Positions 18,226-26,599 of a DNA stretch of 64,000 nucleotides are shown here, in pieces (position 1 is the first letter of the stretch; each line of letters opens with the position of its first letter). Origin of the DNA: Clostridia bacterium. GTDB lineage: Bacteria; Bacillota; Clostridia; TANB77; CAG-508. The translations under genes and the position numbers were made by a program. The stretch spans positions 124,001 to 188,000 of the forward strand of contig JAGBJN010000001.1 in the NCBI GenBank assembly GCA_017934475.1, given 5' to 3'. The notes below the pieces were generated by a model. The model was given only the letters and a program-made list of their open reading frames with translations, was not told where the DNA came from and did not search any database.

Positions 18226-18253
18226 AAAGGCAGGAATAATTCCTGCCTTTTTT
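18226..18253 (+). terminator. Terminator of 17841 gene
   Basis: AAAGGCAGGAA-TAA-TTCCTGCCTTT followed by TTT. Nearly identical to the terminator at 18821-18849. Confidence 0.9.
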
Positions 18254-18296
18254 CTATCTAACAATTTTATCTTCTTTTTTTTATAAATCAATCCTT

Positions 18297-18426
18297 GTCA
18301 ATAAAATATCAAATTTTTATTTGTTTCAAATTTAGTATTTTCCCTCTCTTTACAATTATGTTAATCTATGATATAATCTATAAAATTTGTACCAAAATCT
18401 TTTTATAATTATAAGGAGGAAATAAA
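18297..18426 (+). repeat. 130-bp upstream module, copy B
   Basis: Second copy of the 17711-17840 module. Differences are scattered single bases plus one small shift before the ATG; both promoter boxes and the ribosome site are kept. Confidence 0.85.
18349..18377 (+). promoter_or_regulatory. Promoter of the 18427 gene
   Basis: TTTACA (18349-18354), 17-bp spacer, TATAAT (18372-18377). Confidence 0.8.
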
Positions 18427-18813
18427 ATGAATCAACGGGAATTTAAAAATTTTTTAATGAAGGATTTCAAAAACTTATCCATTGAAAAGATTGAAGACAC
18501 TCTTGATAAAATCGAATTAAAGTGGCTTCCCGAGATTACAGATGATCTCTATAACAAATTTACAAAAGAACATTTTCGGTGTGATTTTTGCTGCAGATGG
18601 CCCAAAATAAAAGAATGTGAAGAAATACATCAAACAATCGGCGGAAAAGACGTTCCGGTTTTAAACGAAGAAGGCAAATCTGAAATAGATTTGGTTGCTG
18701 ATGTTACCTTCTTGATCAAATATCGTATTTGTCCTTTCTGCAAAAGACCACACTATATGAGTCAGGAAACAACCTCTATAAAAAATAGGCACTATAAAAA
18801 AGAAAAAGCATAA
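18427..18813 (+). CDS. Cys-rich orphan protein, paralogue 2
   Basis: The 128-residue protein starts MNQREFKNFLMK and matches the preceding gene in plan: helical N-terminus with WLPEI, then CDFCCRWPK (about 58) and CPFCKRPHY (about 107). The inserted loop is longer and more acidic. It carries its own promoter and a terminator at 18821-18849. Tandem duplication of the whole transcription unit is evident from the shared upstream and downstream flanks. Function unknown. Confidence 0.75.
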   Translation: MNQREFKNFLMKDFKNLSIEKIEDTLDKIELKWLPEITDDLYNKFTKEHFRCDFCCRWPKIKECEEIHQTIGGKDVPVLNEEGKSEIDLVADVTFLIKYRICPFCKRPHYMSQETTSIKNRHYKKEKA

Positions 18814-18820
18814 TAACCTC

Positions 18821-18849
18821 AAAAAGGCAGGAATTATTCCTGCCTTTTT
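18821..18849 (+). terminator. Terminator of 18427 gene
   Basis: AAAAAGGCAGGAAT-TATTCCTGCCTTTTT stem-loop with T tail, a duplicate of the one at 18226. Confidence 0.9.
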
Positions 18850-18875
18850 GTTATCTAAAATTTTACTTTTTTAAA

Positions 18876-19040
18876 CTATTCCCTTTCATAATCATCATCT
18901 TTTTTACTTTTTTCTTCTTTTTCTAATTTTTGTTGTTCTCTTCTTTTTTCTGTATAATTTTCAGGCCAACCTGCTGAAACTTTTTTCTTTATATCATCTG
19001 AAGCTTTAGTTGCTATTTCTAAAAATTGTTTTCTATCCAT
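18876..19040 (-). CDS. Small charged protein (54 aa), unknown
   Basis: An ORF of 55 codons on the minus strand starts MDRKQFLEIATKASDD after a good AGGAGG site and ends in a Lys/Glu/Asp-rich tail (KLEKEEKSKKDDDYERE). A promoter with 17-bp spacing lies upstream (19103-19131). The protein is hydrophilic, probably helical and lacks cysteines or membrane segments. No family is recognised. Its composition is that of the host genes. Confidence 0.65.
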   Translation of the reverse strand: MDRKQFLEIATKASDDIKKKVSAGWPENYTEKRREQQKLEKEEKSKKDDDYERE

Positions 19041-19102
19041 ATATATTCCTCCTTTACAATAATAAAATATTGTCTTAGGTTAAATTTCTTTATATCTCTT
19101 CT

Positions 19103-19131
19103 ATTTTACCATATTTCTTTAAAATAATCAA
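19103..19131 (-). promoter_or_regulatory. Promoter of the 54-aa gene
   Basis: On the minus strand, TTGATT (19126-19131), 17-bp spacer, TAAAAT (19103-19108). Confidence 0.65.
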
Positions 19132-19237
19132 TCTATAGAAGAGTCGCTTTATAGTATTTAAGCTATTCTTTAATTGAAAATGTAACAAGTATTTTATCTT
19201 TAACATATATTATACAAAAATAGTAAGGAGGATTTTT

Positions 19238-20239
19238 ATGAAAAATTATAAACTGGCAATTGTAGGTGCAACAGGTGTTGTTGGACAAATGGTTTTAAAA
19301 GTTTTGGAAGAAAAAAAATTACCTATTTCAGAATATGTACTTTTTGCATCAAGTAAGTCAGCTGGAAAAAAAGTTTCTTTTATGAATAAAGAATATGAAG
19401 TTCAGGAATTAAAAGAAGATTCTTTTGATTCTCATATTGACTTTGCAATATTTTCAGCTGGTGGTGATACTGCTAAAAAATATGCTCCTATCGCTGCAGA
19501 AAAAGGAACTATCGTTATAGATAATAGTAATGCATTCCGTATGGATAAAGATGTCCCTTTAGTAGTTCCAGAAGTTAATCCTGAAGAAATAAAAAAACAT
19601 CATAATATAATTTCAAACCCTAATTGTTCTACTATACAAGCTGTGGCTTGCTTAAAGCCACTTGATGACAAATATAATATTAAAAGAATTGTTTATTCTA
19701 CATACCAAGCAGTATCAGGAGCAGGTTCTAAAGGAATACATGACTTAGAAAATGGAATAATTAACTATCTTACAAAAGAGAATTATAAATTAGAAAAATT
19801 TAACTACCCTATCTTTAATAATTGTATTCCACATATTGATGTATTTTTAGAAAACGGCTATACAAAAGAAGAACAAAAAATGATTAATGAAACAAGAAAA
19901 ATATTAAAAAAACCTGATTTAAAAATAACTGCTACAACAGTTAGAGTCCCTGTATTTAATTCACATAGTGAATCAATTAATATAGAGTTTGAAAAAAGTT
20001 TTGATTTAAATGAATTAAAACAAACATTAAAGGATTCTCCATCTTTAAAAATTATAGACGATATCTCTAATAATAAATATCCTCTTGCAACAAGTGCAAC
20101 CGGTCATGATGACGTTTTAATAGGAAGAATTAGACGAGATTATAGCGTAATTTCAGGTGTTAATTTATGGGTTGTAGCAGATAATATTAGAAAAGGTGCT
20201 GCATCAAATGCTGTACAAATTTTGGAACATTTGATATAA
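19238..20239 (+). CDS. asd: Aspartate-semialdehyde dehydrogenase
   Basis: The 333-residue NADP-dependent enzyme begins LAIVGATGVVGQMVL (nucleotide-binding loop), has the active-site cysteine in SNPNCSTIQ (about 128) and the histidine region near HSESINIEF. It converts aspartyl phosphate to aspartate semialdehyde, the branch point to lysine, diaminopimelate, threonine and methionine. It is followed by dapA 66 nt later, so the pair feeds cell-wall diaminopimelate and spore dipicolinate. AAGGAGG precedes the start. No lysine riboswitch is visible upstream. Confidence 0.95.
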   Translation: MKNYKLAIVGATGVVGQMVLKVLEEKKLPISEYVLFASSKSAGKKVSFMNKEYEVQELKEDSFDSHIDFAIFSAGGDTAKKYAPIAAEKGTIVIDNSNAFRMDKDVPLVVPEVNPEEIKKHHNIISNPNCSTIQAVACLKPLDDKYNIKRIVYSTYQAVSGAGSKGIHDLENGIINYLTKENYKLEKFNYPIFNNCIPHIDVFLENGYTKEEQKMINETRKILKKPDLKITATTVRVPVFNSHSESINIEFEKSFDLNELKQTLKDSPSLKIIDDISNNKYPLATSATGHDDVLIGRIRRDYSVISGVNLWVVADNIRKGAASNAVQILEHLI

Positions 20240-20244
20240 TGCAA

Positions 20245-20270
20245 GTGCAAGCAAATAATTTTACTTGCAC
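20245..20270 (+). other. Intercistronic hairpin between asd and dapA
   Basis: GTGCAAG...CTTGCAC stem with a 12-nt AT-rich loop, without a T run. It may tune dapA expression or stabilise the asd message. Confidence 0.4.
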
Positions 20271-20305
20271 GGATATCTTCATATAAAATGAAAGGAGAAA
20301 ATATT

Positions 20306-21193
20306 ATGAAAGATATTATATTTAAAGGATGTGGCACAGCAATCGCTACCCCATTTACTGAAAATGGAGTAAATTTTGAGGAATTTGGAAAATTATTAGA
20401 ATTCCAAATTCAAAAAGGTGCAGATGCCATAATTGTATGTGGTACTACTGGAGAAAGTGCTACAATGACTGATGAAGAAAGAAAGCAAACAATTAAATAT
20501 GCAATTGATAAAGTAGCTGGAAGAATTCCTGTAATTGCAGGAACTGGGTCTAACAATACCCTTCATGCAATAGAAATGTCAAAATATGCAGAAAGTGTTG
20601 GTGCAGACGGATTACTTATAGTAACACCTTATTATAACAAAACTACTCAAGCCGGTTTAATTGCACATTATAAAGCAATTGCAAACGAAGTTAAACTTCC
20701 AATTATACTTTATAGTGTACCTTCAAGAACTGGAGTTAATATTAATCCAGAAACTTGCTTAGAATTATCTAAAATACCAAATATTGTTGCAATAAAAGAA
20801 GCATCAGGAAATATTTCTCAAATAGCAAAAATAGCAGAACTTTGTAAAGATAATTTGAATATATATTCAGGAAATGATGATCAAATAATTCCTATCCTAT
20901 CTCTTGGTGGACTTGGAGTTATATCTGTATTATCAAATGTAGAACCTAAATTTACACATGAAATGATAGAAAATTATACAAATGGAAATACAAAACTAGC
21001 TTTAGACATGCAACTTAAAGCTCTTCCTTTAATTGAAGCTCTATTTTGTGAAGTAAACCCTATTCCTGTTAAAGAAGCTTTAAATCTAATAGGCTATAAT
21101 TATGGTATACCTCGTATGCCACTTATTCCTTTAAGTGATAAAGGAATAGAAAAACTATCACAAGCAATGAAAGATTTTGGAACAATCAAATAA
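20306..21193 (+). CDS. dapA: 4-hydroxy-tetrahydrodipicolinate synthase
   Basis: The 295-residue TIM-barrel aldolase shows GTTGESATMTDEE (pyruvate/carboxylate binding, about 45-57), YYNKTTQAGL (about 106) and the Schiff-base lysine in IVAIKEASGN (about 160). It condenses pyruvate with aspartate semialdehyde. The start at 20306 is preferred over the in-frame ATG 18 nt upstream because AAAGGAG lies between them. It forms an operon with asd and ends at a terminator. Confidence 0.95.
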   Translation: MKDIIFKGCGTAIATPFTENGVNFEEFGKLLEFQIQKGADAIIVCGTTGESATMTDEERKQTIKYAIDKVAGRIPVIAGTGSNNTLHAIEMSKYAESVGADGLLIVTPYYNKTTQAGLIAHYKAIANEVKLPIILYSVPSRTGVNINPETCLELSKIPNIVAIKEASGNISQIAKIAELCKDNLNIYSGNDDQIIPILSLGGLGVISVLSNVEPKFTHEMIENYTNGNTKLALDMQLKALPLIEALFCEVNPIPVKEALNLIGYNYGIPRMPLIPLSDKGIEKLSQAMKDFGTIK

Positions 21194-21198
21194 AACAA

Positions 21199-21224
21199 AA
21201 AAGGACGGGAATCCCGTTCTTTTA
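21199..21224 (+). terminator. Terminator of asd-dapA
   Basis: AAAAGGACGGGA-ATCCCGTTCTTTT stem-loop with T-rich tail. Confidence 0.85.
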
Positions 21225-21236
21225 CTTTTCATTATA

Positions 21237-21265
21237 TTTACATTCAAAAAAATATATGTTAAAAT
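21237..21265 (+). promoter_or_regulatory. Promoter of the HD-domain gene
   Basis: TTTACA (21237-21242), 17-bp spacer, TAAAAT (21260-21265). Confidence 0.65.
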
Positions 21266-21301
21266 ATAATTTGAATATGAAATAATTAGAAGGGATAAAA
21301 A

Positions 21302-21856
21302 ATGGATTTTGAAACGTTTGAAAAAAATAAAACAGGATATGAAGAATATTATTCGATTGTAAAAGATATAATGGAAAATGAAACAGTTCAACAAATGAAA
21401 AAATATAGACAACATTATGATACAAATACATATGAACATTGCTTTCATGTTTCATATATGAACTATAAAATTTGTAAAGCATTACATTTAGATTATAAAT
21501 CAGCTGCTCGTGCAGGTATGCTACATGATTTATTCTTATATGATTGGAGAAGAAGTAGAAAAGAACTTAATTTAGAAGGATATCATGCATTTATACATCC
21601 AAAAATTGCTTATAGAAATGCATCTGCTATTTTTGATTTAAATAAAAAAGAAAAAGATATTATTCTAAAACATATGTGGCCACTTACATTCTTCCATTTT
21701 CCAAAATATCCAGAATCTTTTATAATAACTATATCTGATAAATGCAGTGCTTTATACGAATCTTTTTCTTATTATAAAAGAAAACTATTTAAAAAAGATA
21801 AATCATGTATAGAGAAAAGTAATGTTAAAGAGACTGAAGAAATTAAACAAAATTAA
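21302..21856 (+). CDS. HD-domain phosphohydrolase
   Basis: The 184-residue protein carries the HD signature: YEHCFHVSYMNYKIC (first histidines, about 42-55), GMLHDLFLYDW (HD pair, about 73-83), a later HAFIHPKIAYRNA and ISDKCSALYE. Such proteins hydrolyse phosphate esters, often of nucleotides; the substrate is not evident. AGAAGGG precedes the start. It is a single-gene unit with its own promoter and terminator. Confidence 0.85.
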   Translation: MDFETFEKNKTGYEEYYSIVKDIMENETVQQMKKYRQHYDTNTYEHCFHVSYMNYKICKALHLDYKSAARAGMLHDLFLYDWRRSRKELNLEGYHAFIHPKIAYRNASAIFDLNKKEKDIILKHMWPLTFFHFPKYPESFIITISDKCSALYESFSYYKRKLFKKDKSCIEKSNVKETEEIKQN

Positions 21857-21861
21857 TATAT

Positions 21862-21890
21862 TATAGAGATACTTTTATTAAGTATCTCTA
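21862..21890 (+). terminator. Terminator of the HD-domain gene
   Basis: TATAGAGATACTT-TTA-TTAAGTATCTCTA hairpin followed by TTGCTTTATT. Confidence 0.75.
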
Positions 21891-21919
21891 TTGCTTTATT
21901 ATGTAAATTATGGTAAAAT
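21891..21919 (+). promoter_or_regulatory. Promoter of the zinc-ribbon pair
   Basis: TTGCTT (21891-21896), 17-bp spacer, TAAAAT (21914-21919), directly after the preceding terminator hairpin. Confidence 0.6.
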
Positions 21920-21959
21920 ATATACGTCATGTTGTTTTTTATACATATAGGAGGACATT

Positions 21960-22147
21960 ATGTCAGAAATCAAATTTATTGCATCTCGGGAAATAAAATG
22001 TACCGAATGTAACAGAGGTTTTCAGGCTTCAGCAACTGACTTTAAAAAAGTTGATGAACCCCCTGGTCAATTCCTATGGGAATGTCCAAAAGTAAAGTAA
22101 CTATAAACTGCGGAGATATTCCTATCTCCATTAGAGATTCACTTTAG
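21960..22147 (+). pseudogene. Zinc-ribbon protein disrupted by a 1-base deletion
   Basis: From ATG 21960 (AGGAGG upstream) the frame codes CTECNRGFQ at residue 14 but stops at 22098-22100 right after WECPKVK. Shifting frame at about 22089-22093 restores a CPKC pair and continues VTINCGDIPISIRDSL to a TAG at 22147. Loss of one T in a TGT codon explains both observations, giving an intended protein of about 62 residues with a complete four-cysteine ribbon. It may be assembly error or recent decay. The next gene starts 10 nt later. Confidence 0.7.
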
Positions 22148-22157
22148 GAGGTATTAT

Positions 22158-22454
22158 ATGTTAGTTATTGAAGGCGATAAAATTATTAGAATTCCTGATC
22201 CTGACGAAATTTTAAAAGAGGAAAAACCTGTAAAAAGAGGCAAGAAGAAAGATCCTACATTCCATGTAGTCTGCGTGGTTTGTAGAAAAGATTCAGAAAT
22301 CAAACAGAAAAAACTGGTCCTAAGATCTAAACACGGTGTGCCGGTCAATAGTTTCTATTGTCCCCACTGTGGAAAAAGGAATTATTTTCTCTCAGAAACT
22401 CTTTCTTTTAGTAAATGCTCCATAAATTTACTAAAGGAACTTTCTGAATTTTAA
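22158..22454 (+). CDS. Zinc-ribbon-like small protein, unknown function
   Basis: The 98-residue protein has a Lys-rich linker (EEKPVKRGKKKD) then CVVCRKDSE (about 38) and FYCPHCGKRNYFLSE (about 74), a plausible zinc ribbon. TAGGAGG precedes ATG 22158. It follows the broken zinc-ribbon gene at 21960 in the same transcript and ends at a terminator. Its base composition is richer in G/C than that of flanking housekeeping genes. No family is recognised. Confidence 0.7.
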   Translation: MLVIEGDKIIRIPDPDEILKEEKPVKRGKKKDPTFHVVCVVCRKDSEIKQKKLVLRSKHGVPVNSFYCPHCGKRNYFLSETLSFSKCSINLLKELSEF

Positions 22455-22461
22455 ATGTCCA

Positions 22462-22491
22462 AAAGAAGACTCATAATTTGAGTCTTCTTTT
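22462..22491. terminator. Bidirectional terminator
   Basis: AAAGAAGACTCA-TAATT-TGAGTCTTCTTT hairpin with T tail, placed between the zinc-ribbon gene and the convergent DUF4363 gene. Confidence 0.85.
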
Positions 22492-22496
22492 TCTTT

Positions 22497-22886
22497 TCAA
22501 AAAATATTCTTTATATCAAAACTATATTTATCTTTTATATGATTCAAAATAAAAATACATCTATCTACATTTTCAATCCCATCTTCATATTGTTTTACAT
22601 CAATACTTGCTTCAAGTGCTGTAAGTTCTGTCTCGACCTTTTCTAGTTCATCATGTTCTATATAATATGCAAGTATTTCATATTTTTCTTTCCATTTATT
22701 CATTATCTCTGAATTTTTTTTCTTTATATCATCATCTTCTACTTTTTCTTCAATAATACTTTGCTTAAAGTCTTTTAAATCATTACTTATTGTTTCAACA
22801 GCACTTTGAGTAAAATTCATGGTTAATACATTAAATATAATAACTAAAACCACAATAATAAAACAAATTACTATCTCTTTATGCAT
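22497..22886 (-). CDS. DUF4363 family membrane-anchored protein
   Basis: With the start at 22886 (AAGGAGGGG upstream) the protein has about 129 residues: one N-terminal membrane helix (IVICFIIVVLVIIFNVL) and a long helical, acidic extracytoplasmic part. DUF4363 genes typically follow a DUF421 gene in Clostridia, as here, with an 8-nt overlap. Function is unknown. Confidence 0.8.
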   Translation of the reverse strand: MHKEIVICFIIVVLVIIFNVLTMNFTQSAVETISNDLKDFKQSIIEEKVEDDDIKKKNSEIMNKWKEKYEILAYYIEHDELEKVETELTALEASIDVKQYEDGIENVDRCIFILNHIKDKYSFDIKNIF

Positions 22887-23563
22887 CTTTCTTCCCCTCC
22901 TTCTTTTGGCAGAAGAAATTTCCTTTTCCATCTAATGTAGCAATAAGTGTTTCTTCTGGCTTAAATCCAAATTTACCAATTTCTGTTTCAAGCCAATTAT
23001 AATCTTTATTTAAAATTTTTAAATTATCTCTCATAATTTTCCCATCTATTATTAAATCATAAGAAATACCTTCATATTCTGGCATTATATCAAAATCTTC
23101 CGGAATTGTATTTCTTTTGTTTGGCTTTAGAATCACACTAATTTGTCCTGAAGTTTCTAAAATTGCGTACTCTACATCTCCTATATTTATAACATCTTTA
23201 TCTCTTAATCTTTCTTGCAATTCATTTATGGTAAATCTTTCTTTTCTCATACTATCCTCTTGTATCTTTCCTCTATATATAAGAATAGAAGGTTTCCCAC
23301 ATATAATTTTTCTCATTTGAATGCTTTTCAAATTTAATAAAGAAATTATTAAATGCATCACTAACAGCCCAAGTATTGGTATTATTCCATTTGAAATTGG
23401 TATTCCGTGGTGAAGACATTGGGATTGTAGCCAAATCCGCAATCATAATAGATATAGCAAGTTCAAATGGTTGCAATTGTCCTATCTCTCTCTTTCCCAT
23501 AAATCTCATTACAATTAATACAAGTATGTATAAAATTATTGTTCTAACAAAAATTAACAGCAC
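22879..23563 (-). pseudogene. DUF421 (YetF-like) membrane protein, frameshifted
   Basis: The first frame from ATG 23563 encodes the typical start (MLLIFVRTIILYILVLIVM, then GKREIGQLQPFELAISI) through ADLATIPMSS. The conserved continuation GIPISNGIIPILGLLVMHLI is in another frame that runs to 22879. The switch is needed within about 23405-23416. Joined, the protein has about 228 residues with three N-terminal helices and the usual cytoplasmic domain (KPSILIYRGKI, DLIIDGKIMRDNL). It may be a sequencing error or a true lesion; DUF4363 downstream is intact. Confidence 0.8.
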
Positions 23564-23702
23564 AATATCTCTCCTTCTTTTTTAAGCTTTTTGTTTTATC
23601 ATTTGCAAAATCAATTTGTTTTATACACAATTTTGTATATTACTAGAAATTTTGTTAATAATAAAAATGAAACTATTTTTAAGTTTCAAAGGAGGTTTTA
23701 TT

Positions 23703-24083
23703 ATGCCAGATAATCAAACAAATACAACATCAAGGTCAAATACCTATAGTGGTATTTTCCAATTTGTTGGTAGATTTATCACTGCAGCAGTTGTTCTTGC
23801 AATTACTGCCTTCTTTACACCAGGATTCCAAATTGAAAATATTTGGACACTAGCTGTAGCAACTCTTGTTTTAACACTAATTGATTTTTTAATTTCGAGA
23901 TTTACAGGTCTAAATGCTAGCCCTTTTGGAAAAGGTTTTGTAGGCTTTATATTATCTGCTGTTACATTATATGTAACACAATATTTTGTAGCAGGATATA
24001 CTATTTCCTGGGTAGCAGCTATAGTTGGTGCATTAATATATGGTGTAGTAGACTATTTACTTCCAGGCGACCAACATATGTAA
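23703..24083 (+). CDS. Phage holin 4-2 family membrane protein (PF04020-like)
   Basis: The 126-residue protein has a polar N-terminus and four hydrophobic helices, with ITAFFTPGFQIEN (about 38-50) typical of this widespread chromosomal family, which despite its name is not tied to phage lysis. The start follows AAAGGAGG; upstream in-frame Mets lack a site. No phage genes are nearby. Confidence 0.75.
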   Translation: MPDNQTNTTSRSNTYSGIFQFVGRFITAAVVLAITAFFTPGFQIENIWTLAVATLVLTLIDFLISRFTGLNASPFGKGFVGFILSAVTLYVTQYFVAGYTISWVAAIVGALIYGVVDYLLPGDQHM

Positions 24084-24084
24084 C

Positions 24085-24124
24085 AAAAAAGAAAGATTTG
24101 TTATTTACAAATCTTTCTTTTTTT
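24085..24124 (+). terminator. Terminator of the holin-like gene
   Basis: AAAGAAAGATTTGT-TATT-TACAAATCTTTCTTT hairpin followed by a T run. Confidence 0.9.
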
Positions 24125-24127
24125 GTC

Positions 24128-24156
24128 ATAAGTTTTGTTCATCCTAAATATACATT
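24128..24156 (+). promoter_or_regulatory. Possible sigma-E promoter of spoIVA
   Basis: ATA at 24128-24130 and TATACAT at 24149-24155, 18 bp apart, resemble the sigma-E consensus (ATA, then CATACA-T). spoIVA is a mother-cell sigma-E gene in known spore formers. The match is partial. Confidence 0.35.
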
Positions 24157-24202
24157 AATTAAAGTTTACTAGTACAAACATTTTTAAGGAGGTATCTATT
24201 TA

Positions 24203-25684
24203 ATGGAAGGAAATTTCGAAGTTTATGAAGATATAGCAAAACGTACAGATGGAGATATTTATGTTGGTGTCGTTGGCCCAGTTAGAACAGGAAAATCTAC
24301 TTTTATAAAAAAATTTATGGATTTACTTGTTATTCCCAACATAGATAATGAATACAAAAGAGAAAGAGCTTTAGATGAACTGCCACAAAGTGCATCTGGA
24401 AGAACAATTATGACTACAGAACCAAAATTTATTCCAAATGAAGCAGTTGAAATCACTTTAGGAGAAAATATAAAACTAAAAACAAGAATGGTTGATTGCG
24501 TAGGTTATCTAGTAGATAATGCTTTAGGGTATTTGGAAAACGATGTTCCAAGAATGGTAAAAACACCGTGGAGTGAAAACGAGATTCCTTTTAACGAAGC
24601 AGCTGAAATTGGTACAAAAAAAGTAATTGAAGAACATTCTACAATTGGAATTTTAGTTACAACAGATGGATCTATTACAGATATTCCACGAGAAGACTAC
24701 GTTGAAGCAGAAGCCCGTGTTGCTGATGAATTAAATGCACTACATAAACCATATATTATAATTTTAAACTCTACCTCTCCTACTTCAGATTATACTGTTG
24801 ATTTAGCAAAACGTATGGAAGAAAAATATAAGACAACAGTTATTCCAACAGATTGCTCAAGATTGGATTTAGATGAAATAAATAATATATTTAGTAAAAT
24901 TCTTTACGAATTTCCTATTGATACACTAAATTTCAATTTTCCACATTGGGTTGATTCTCTTTCAAATGATCATTGGCTAAAACAAGAACTTTTTTCTGAA
25001 ATAAAAGATGCTTTTAAAGATGTTAGAACATTAAAACAAATAGATAGTGGAATTAATAAAATTCAATCTACAGATGTAATTACTAAAACAAATCTTGACG
25101 AAATATTACTTGGAAATGGAAATGTAAATATTTCAATTCAGCTTAAAGATGACTTATTTTATAAAATCCTTACTGAAATATCAGGTGTTGACATTAATAA
25201 TGAAGGAGATTTATTCTCTATTGTAACTGAACTTGCTAGTACTAAAAAAGAATATGATAAAATTGCATATGCATTAGAAGAAGTTAAAGCCAAAGGATAT
25301 GGCATTGTAACTCCTTCAATGGATGAACTTATTTTAGATGAACCTGAAATGGTAAAACAAGGTTCAAGATTTGGTGTAAGATTAAAGGCTAAAGCACCTT
25401 CAATACACATGATAAGAGCAGATATTGAAACAGAAGTATCTCCTATTGTTGGAAGTGAAAAACAATCAGAAGAACTTGTAAGTTATTTACTTTCAGAATT
25501 TGAATCTGATCCACAAAAAATATGGGAATCTAATATATTTGGTAAGAGCCTTCACGAGCTTGTAAATGAAGGTCTTCAGAATAAACTATGTCGTATGCCA
25601 GAAGACGCTCAAGAAAAAATACAAGAAACATTAGAACGTATTGTAAACGAGGGTTCAGGTGGTCTAATCTGTATAATTTTATAG
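24203..25684 (+). CDS. spoIVA: Stage IV sporulation protein A (coat morphogenetic ATPase)
   Basis: The 493-residue protein matches SpoIVA throughout: Walker A in VVGPVRTGKSTFIKKFMDL (about 25-40), MVDCVGYLV (Walker B region), a central helical domain and the conserved C-terminus EGSGGLICIIL-type (VNEGSGGLICIIL). SpoIVA polymerises by ATP hydrolysis on the forespore surface and is the base of the spore coat. It is a single-gene unit between terminators, consistent with sporulation-specific control. It shows that the organism forms endospores. Confidence 0.97.
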   Translation: MEGNFEVYEDIAKRTDGDIYVGVVGPVRTGKSTFIKKFMDLLVIPNIDNEYKRERALDELPQSASGRTIMTTEPKFIPNEAVEITLGENIKLKTRMVDCVGYLVDNALGYLENDVPRMVKTPWSENEIPFNEAAEIGTKKVIEEHSTIGILVTTDGSITDIPREDYVEAEARVADELNALHKPYIIILNSTSPTSDYTVDLAKRMEEKYKTTVIPTDCSRLDLDEINNIFSKILYEFPIDTLNFNFPHWVDSLSNDHWLKQELFSEIKDAFKDVRTLKQIDSGINKIQSTDVITKTNLDEILLGNGNVNISIQLKDDLFYKILTEISGVDINNEGDLFSIVTELASTKKEYDKIAYALEEVKAKGYGIVTPSMDELILDEPEMVKQGSRFGVRLKAKAPSIHMIRADIETEVSPIVGSEKQSEELVSYLLSEFESDPQKIWESNIFGKSLHELVNEGLQNKLCRMPEDAQEKIQETLERIVNEGSGGLICIIL

Positions 25685-25691
25685 CAAACTA

Positions 25692-25727
25692 AAAAGAGGA
25701 TAAGTAATTTTTACTTATCCTCTTTTT
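25692..25727 (+). terminator. Terminator of spoIVA
   Basis: AAAGAGGATAAGTAA-TTTT-TACTTATCCTCTTTTT, an almost perfect hairpin with T tail. Confidence 0.9.
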
Positions 25728-25806
25728 GTTTAACTTTTAAATTTTAAATTTTGTGTACTTTTTATATAATATATTGTATAATGTTATTATATATATGGAG
25801 GTACAT

Positions 25807-26514
25807 ATGAAAAAGTTTATTATTAGAACACTTATAGTACTTGTTTTAATTATAATAACTGTTGTTACCATTGTAATTCTTAATGGATATAAATTATATA
25901 AAACAAGTATGGAATCAATGAATCTTGAAGATAAAATTAAATATATAAAATCTGATACAAACTATGTTAAATATTCTGAAGTTCCAGATTATTATATAAA
26001 TGCAATAATTGCAGTTGAAGACCATAGGTACAGAGAACATAGGGTTTTAGACCCTATCTCCCTTGGAAGAGCAATAATTTCAAATATTCAATCAAATGGA
26101 TTAAATGAAGGTGGAAGTACAATAACACAACAAGTTGCTAAAAACCTATATTTCATGACTGAAGATGATTTTGTATCAAGAAAAATTGCTGAATTCTTTG
26201 TTGCAAATGATTTAGAGCAAAAGTATTCAAAAGATGATATATTAGAATTTTATATTAATACAATTTATTTTGGACAAAGTTGTTATGGAATTAAAGAAGC
26301 TGCTGACTTCTACTATGATAAAGAACCCAAAGATTTAACATTATATGAAGCAACTTTGCTTGCAGGAGTTCCTAATGCCCCATCTTTATATAACCCAGTA
26401 AATAGTCCAGAACTTGCAAAAAGTAGACAATCAAAAGTAATAAGAGATATGGTAGAATATGGCTACTTAACTCAAAAAGAGGCAGATAAAATTATAAATG
26501 AAAATGAAGAATAA
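25807..26514 (+). CDS. Monofunctional peptidoglycan glycosyltransferase (GT51)
   Basis: The 235-residue protein has one N-terminal membrane helix (4-30) and a GT51 domain: AVEDHRYREHRVLDP with the catalytic glutamate (about 76), GGSTITQQVAKNLYF (about 103) and a C-terminal KSRQSKVIRDMVEYGYL. It polymerises lipid II into glycan strands outside the membrane. There is no transpeptidase domain. The start at 25807 follows GGAGG by 5 nt; the upstream in-frame ATG precedes that site. Confidence 0.9.
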   Translation: MKKFIIRTLIVLVLIIITVVTIVILNGYKLYKTSMESMNLEDKIKYIKSDTNYVKYSEVPDYYINAIIAVEDHRYREHRVLDPISLGRAIISNIQSNGLNEGGSTITQQVAKNLYFMTEDDFVSRKIAEFFVANDLEQKYSKDDILEFYINTIYFGQSCYGIKEAADFYYDKEPKDLTLYEATLLAGVPNAPSLYNPVNSPELAKSRQSKVIRDMVEYGYLTQKEADKIINENEE

Positions 26515-26540
26515 ACTTTAACAAGAGTTTATTCTTTTTT
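26510..26540 (+). terminator. Terminator overlapping the GT51 stop codon
   Basis: AATAAACT-TTAACAA-GAGTTTATT hairpin beginning at the TAA stop and followed by CTTTTTT. Confidence 0.7.
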
Positions 26541-26599
26541 ATTGACTTAATGCTTATATTAAAATATAATTGGTTATATTAATATTAGGAGGTATTATT

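Noticed and set aside
22111-22128. Hairpin GGAGATA-TTCC-TATCTCC as a terminator
   Set aside because: It lies within the coding part of the frame-restored zinc-ribbon gene and is not followed by a T run.
23703-24083. Prophage remnant suggested by holin-like gene
   Set aside because: The family is common on chromosomes without phages and no other phage gene is near.
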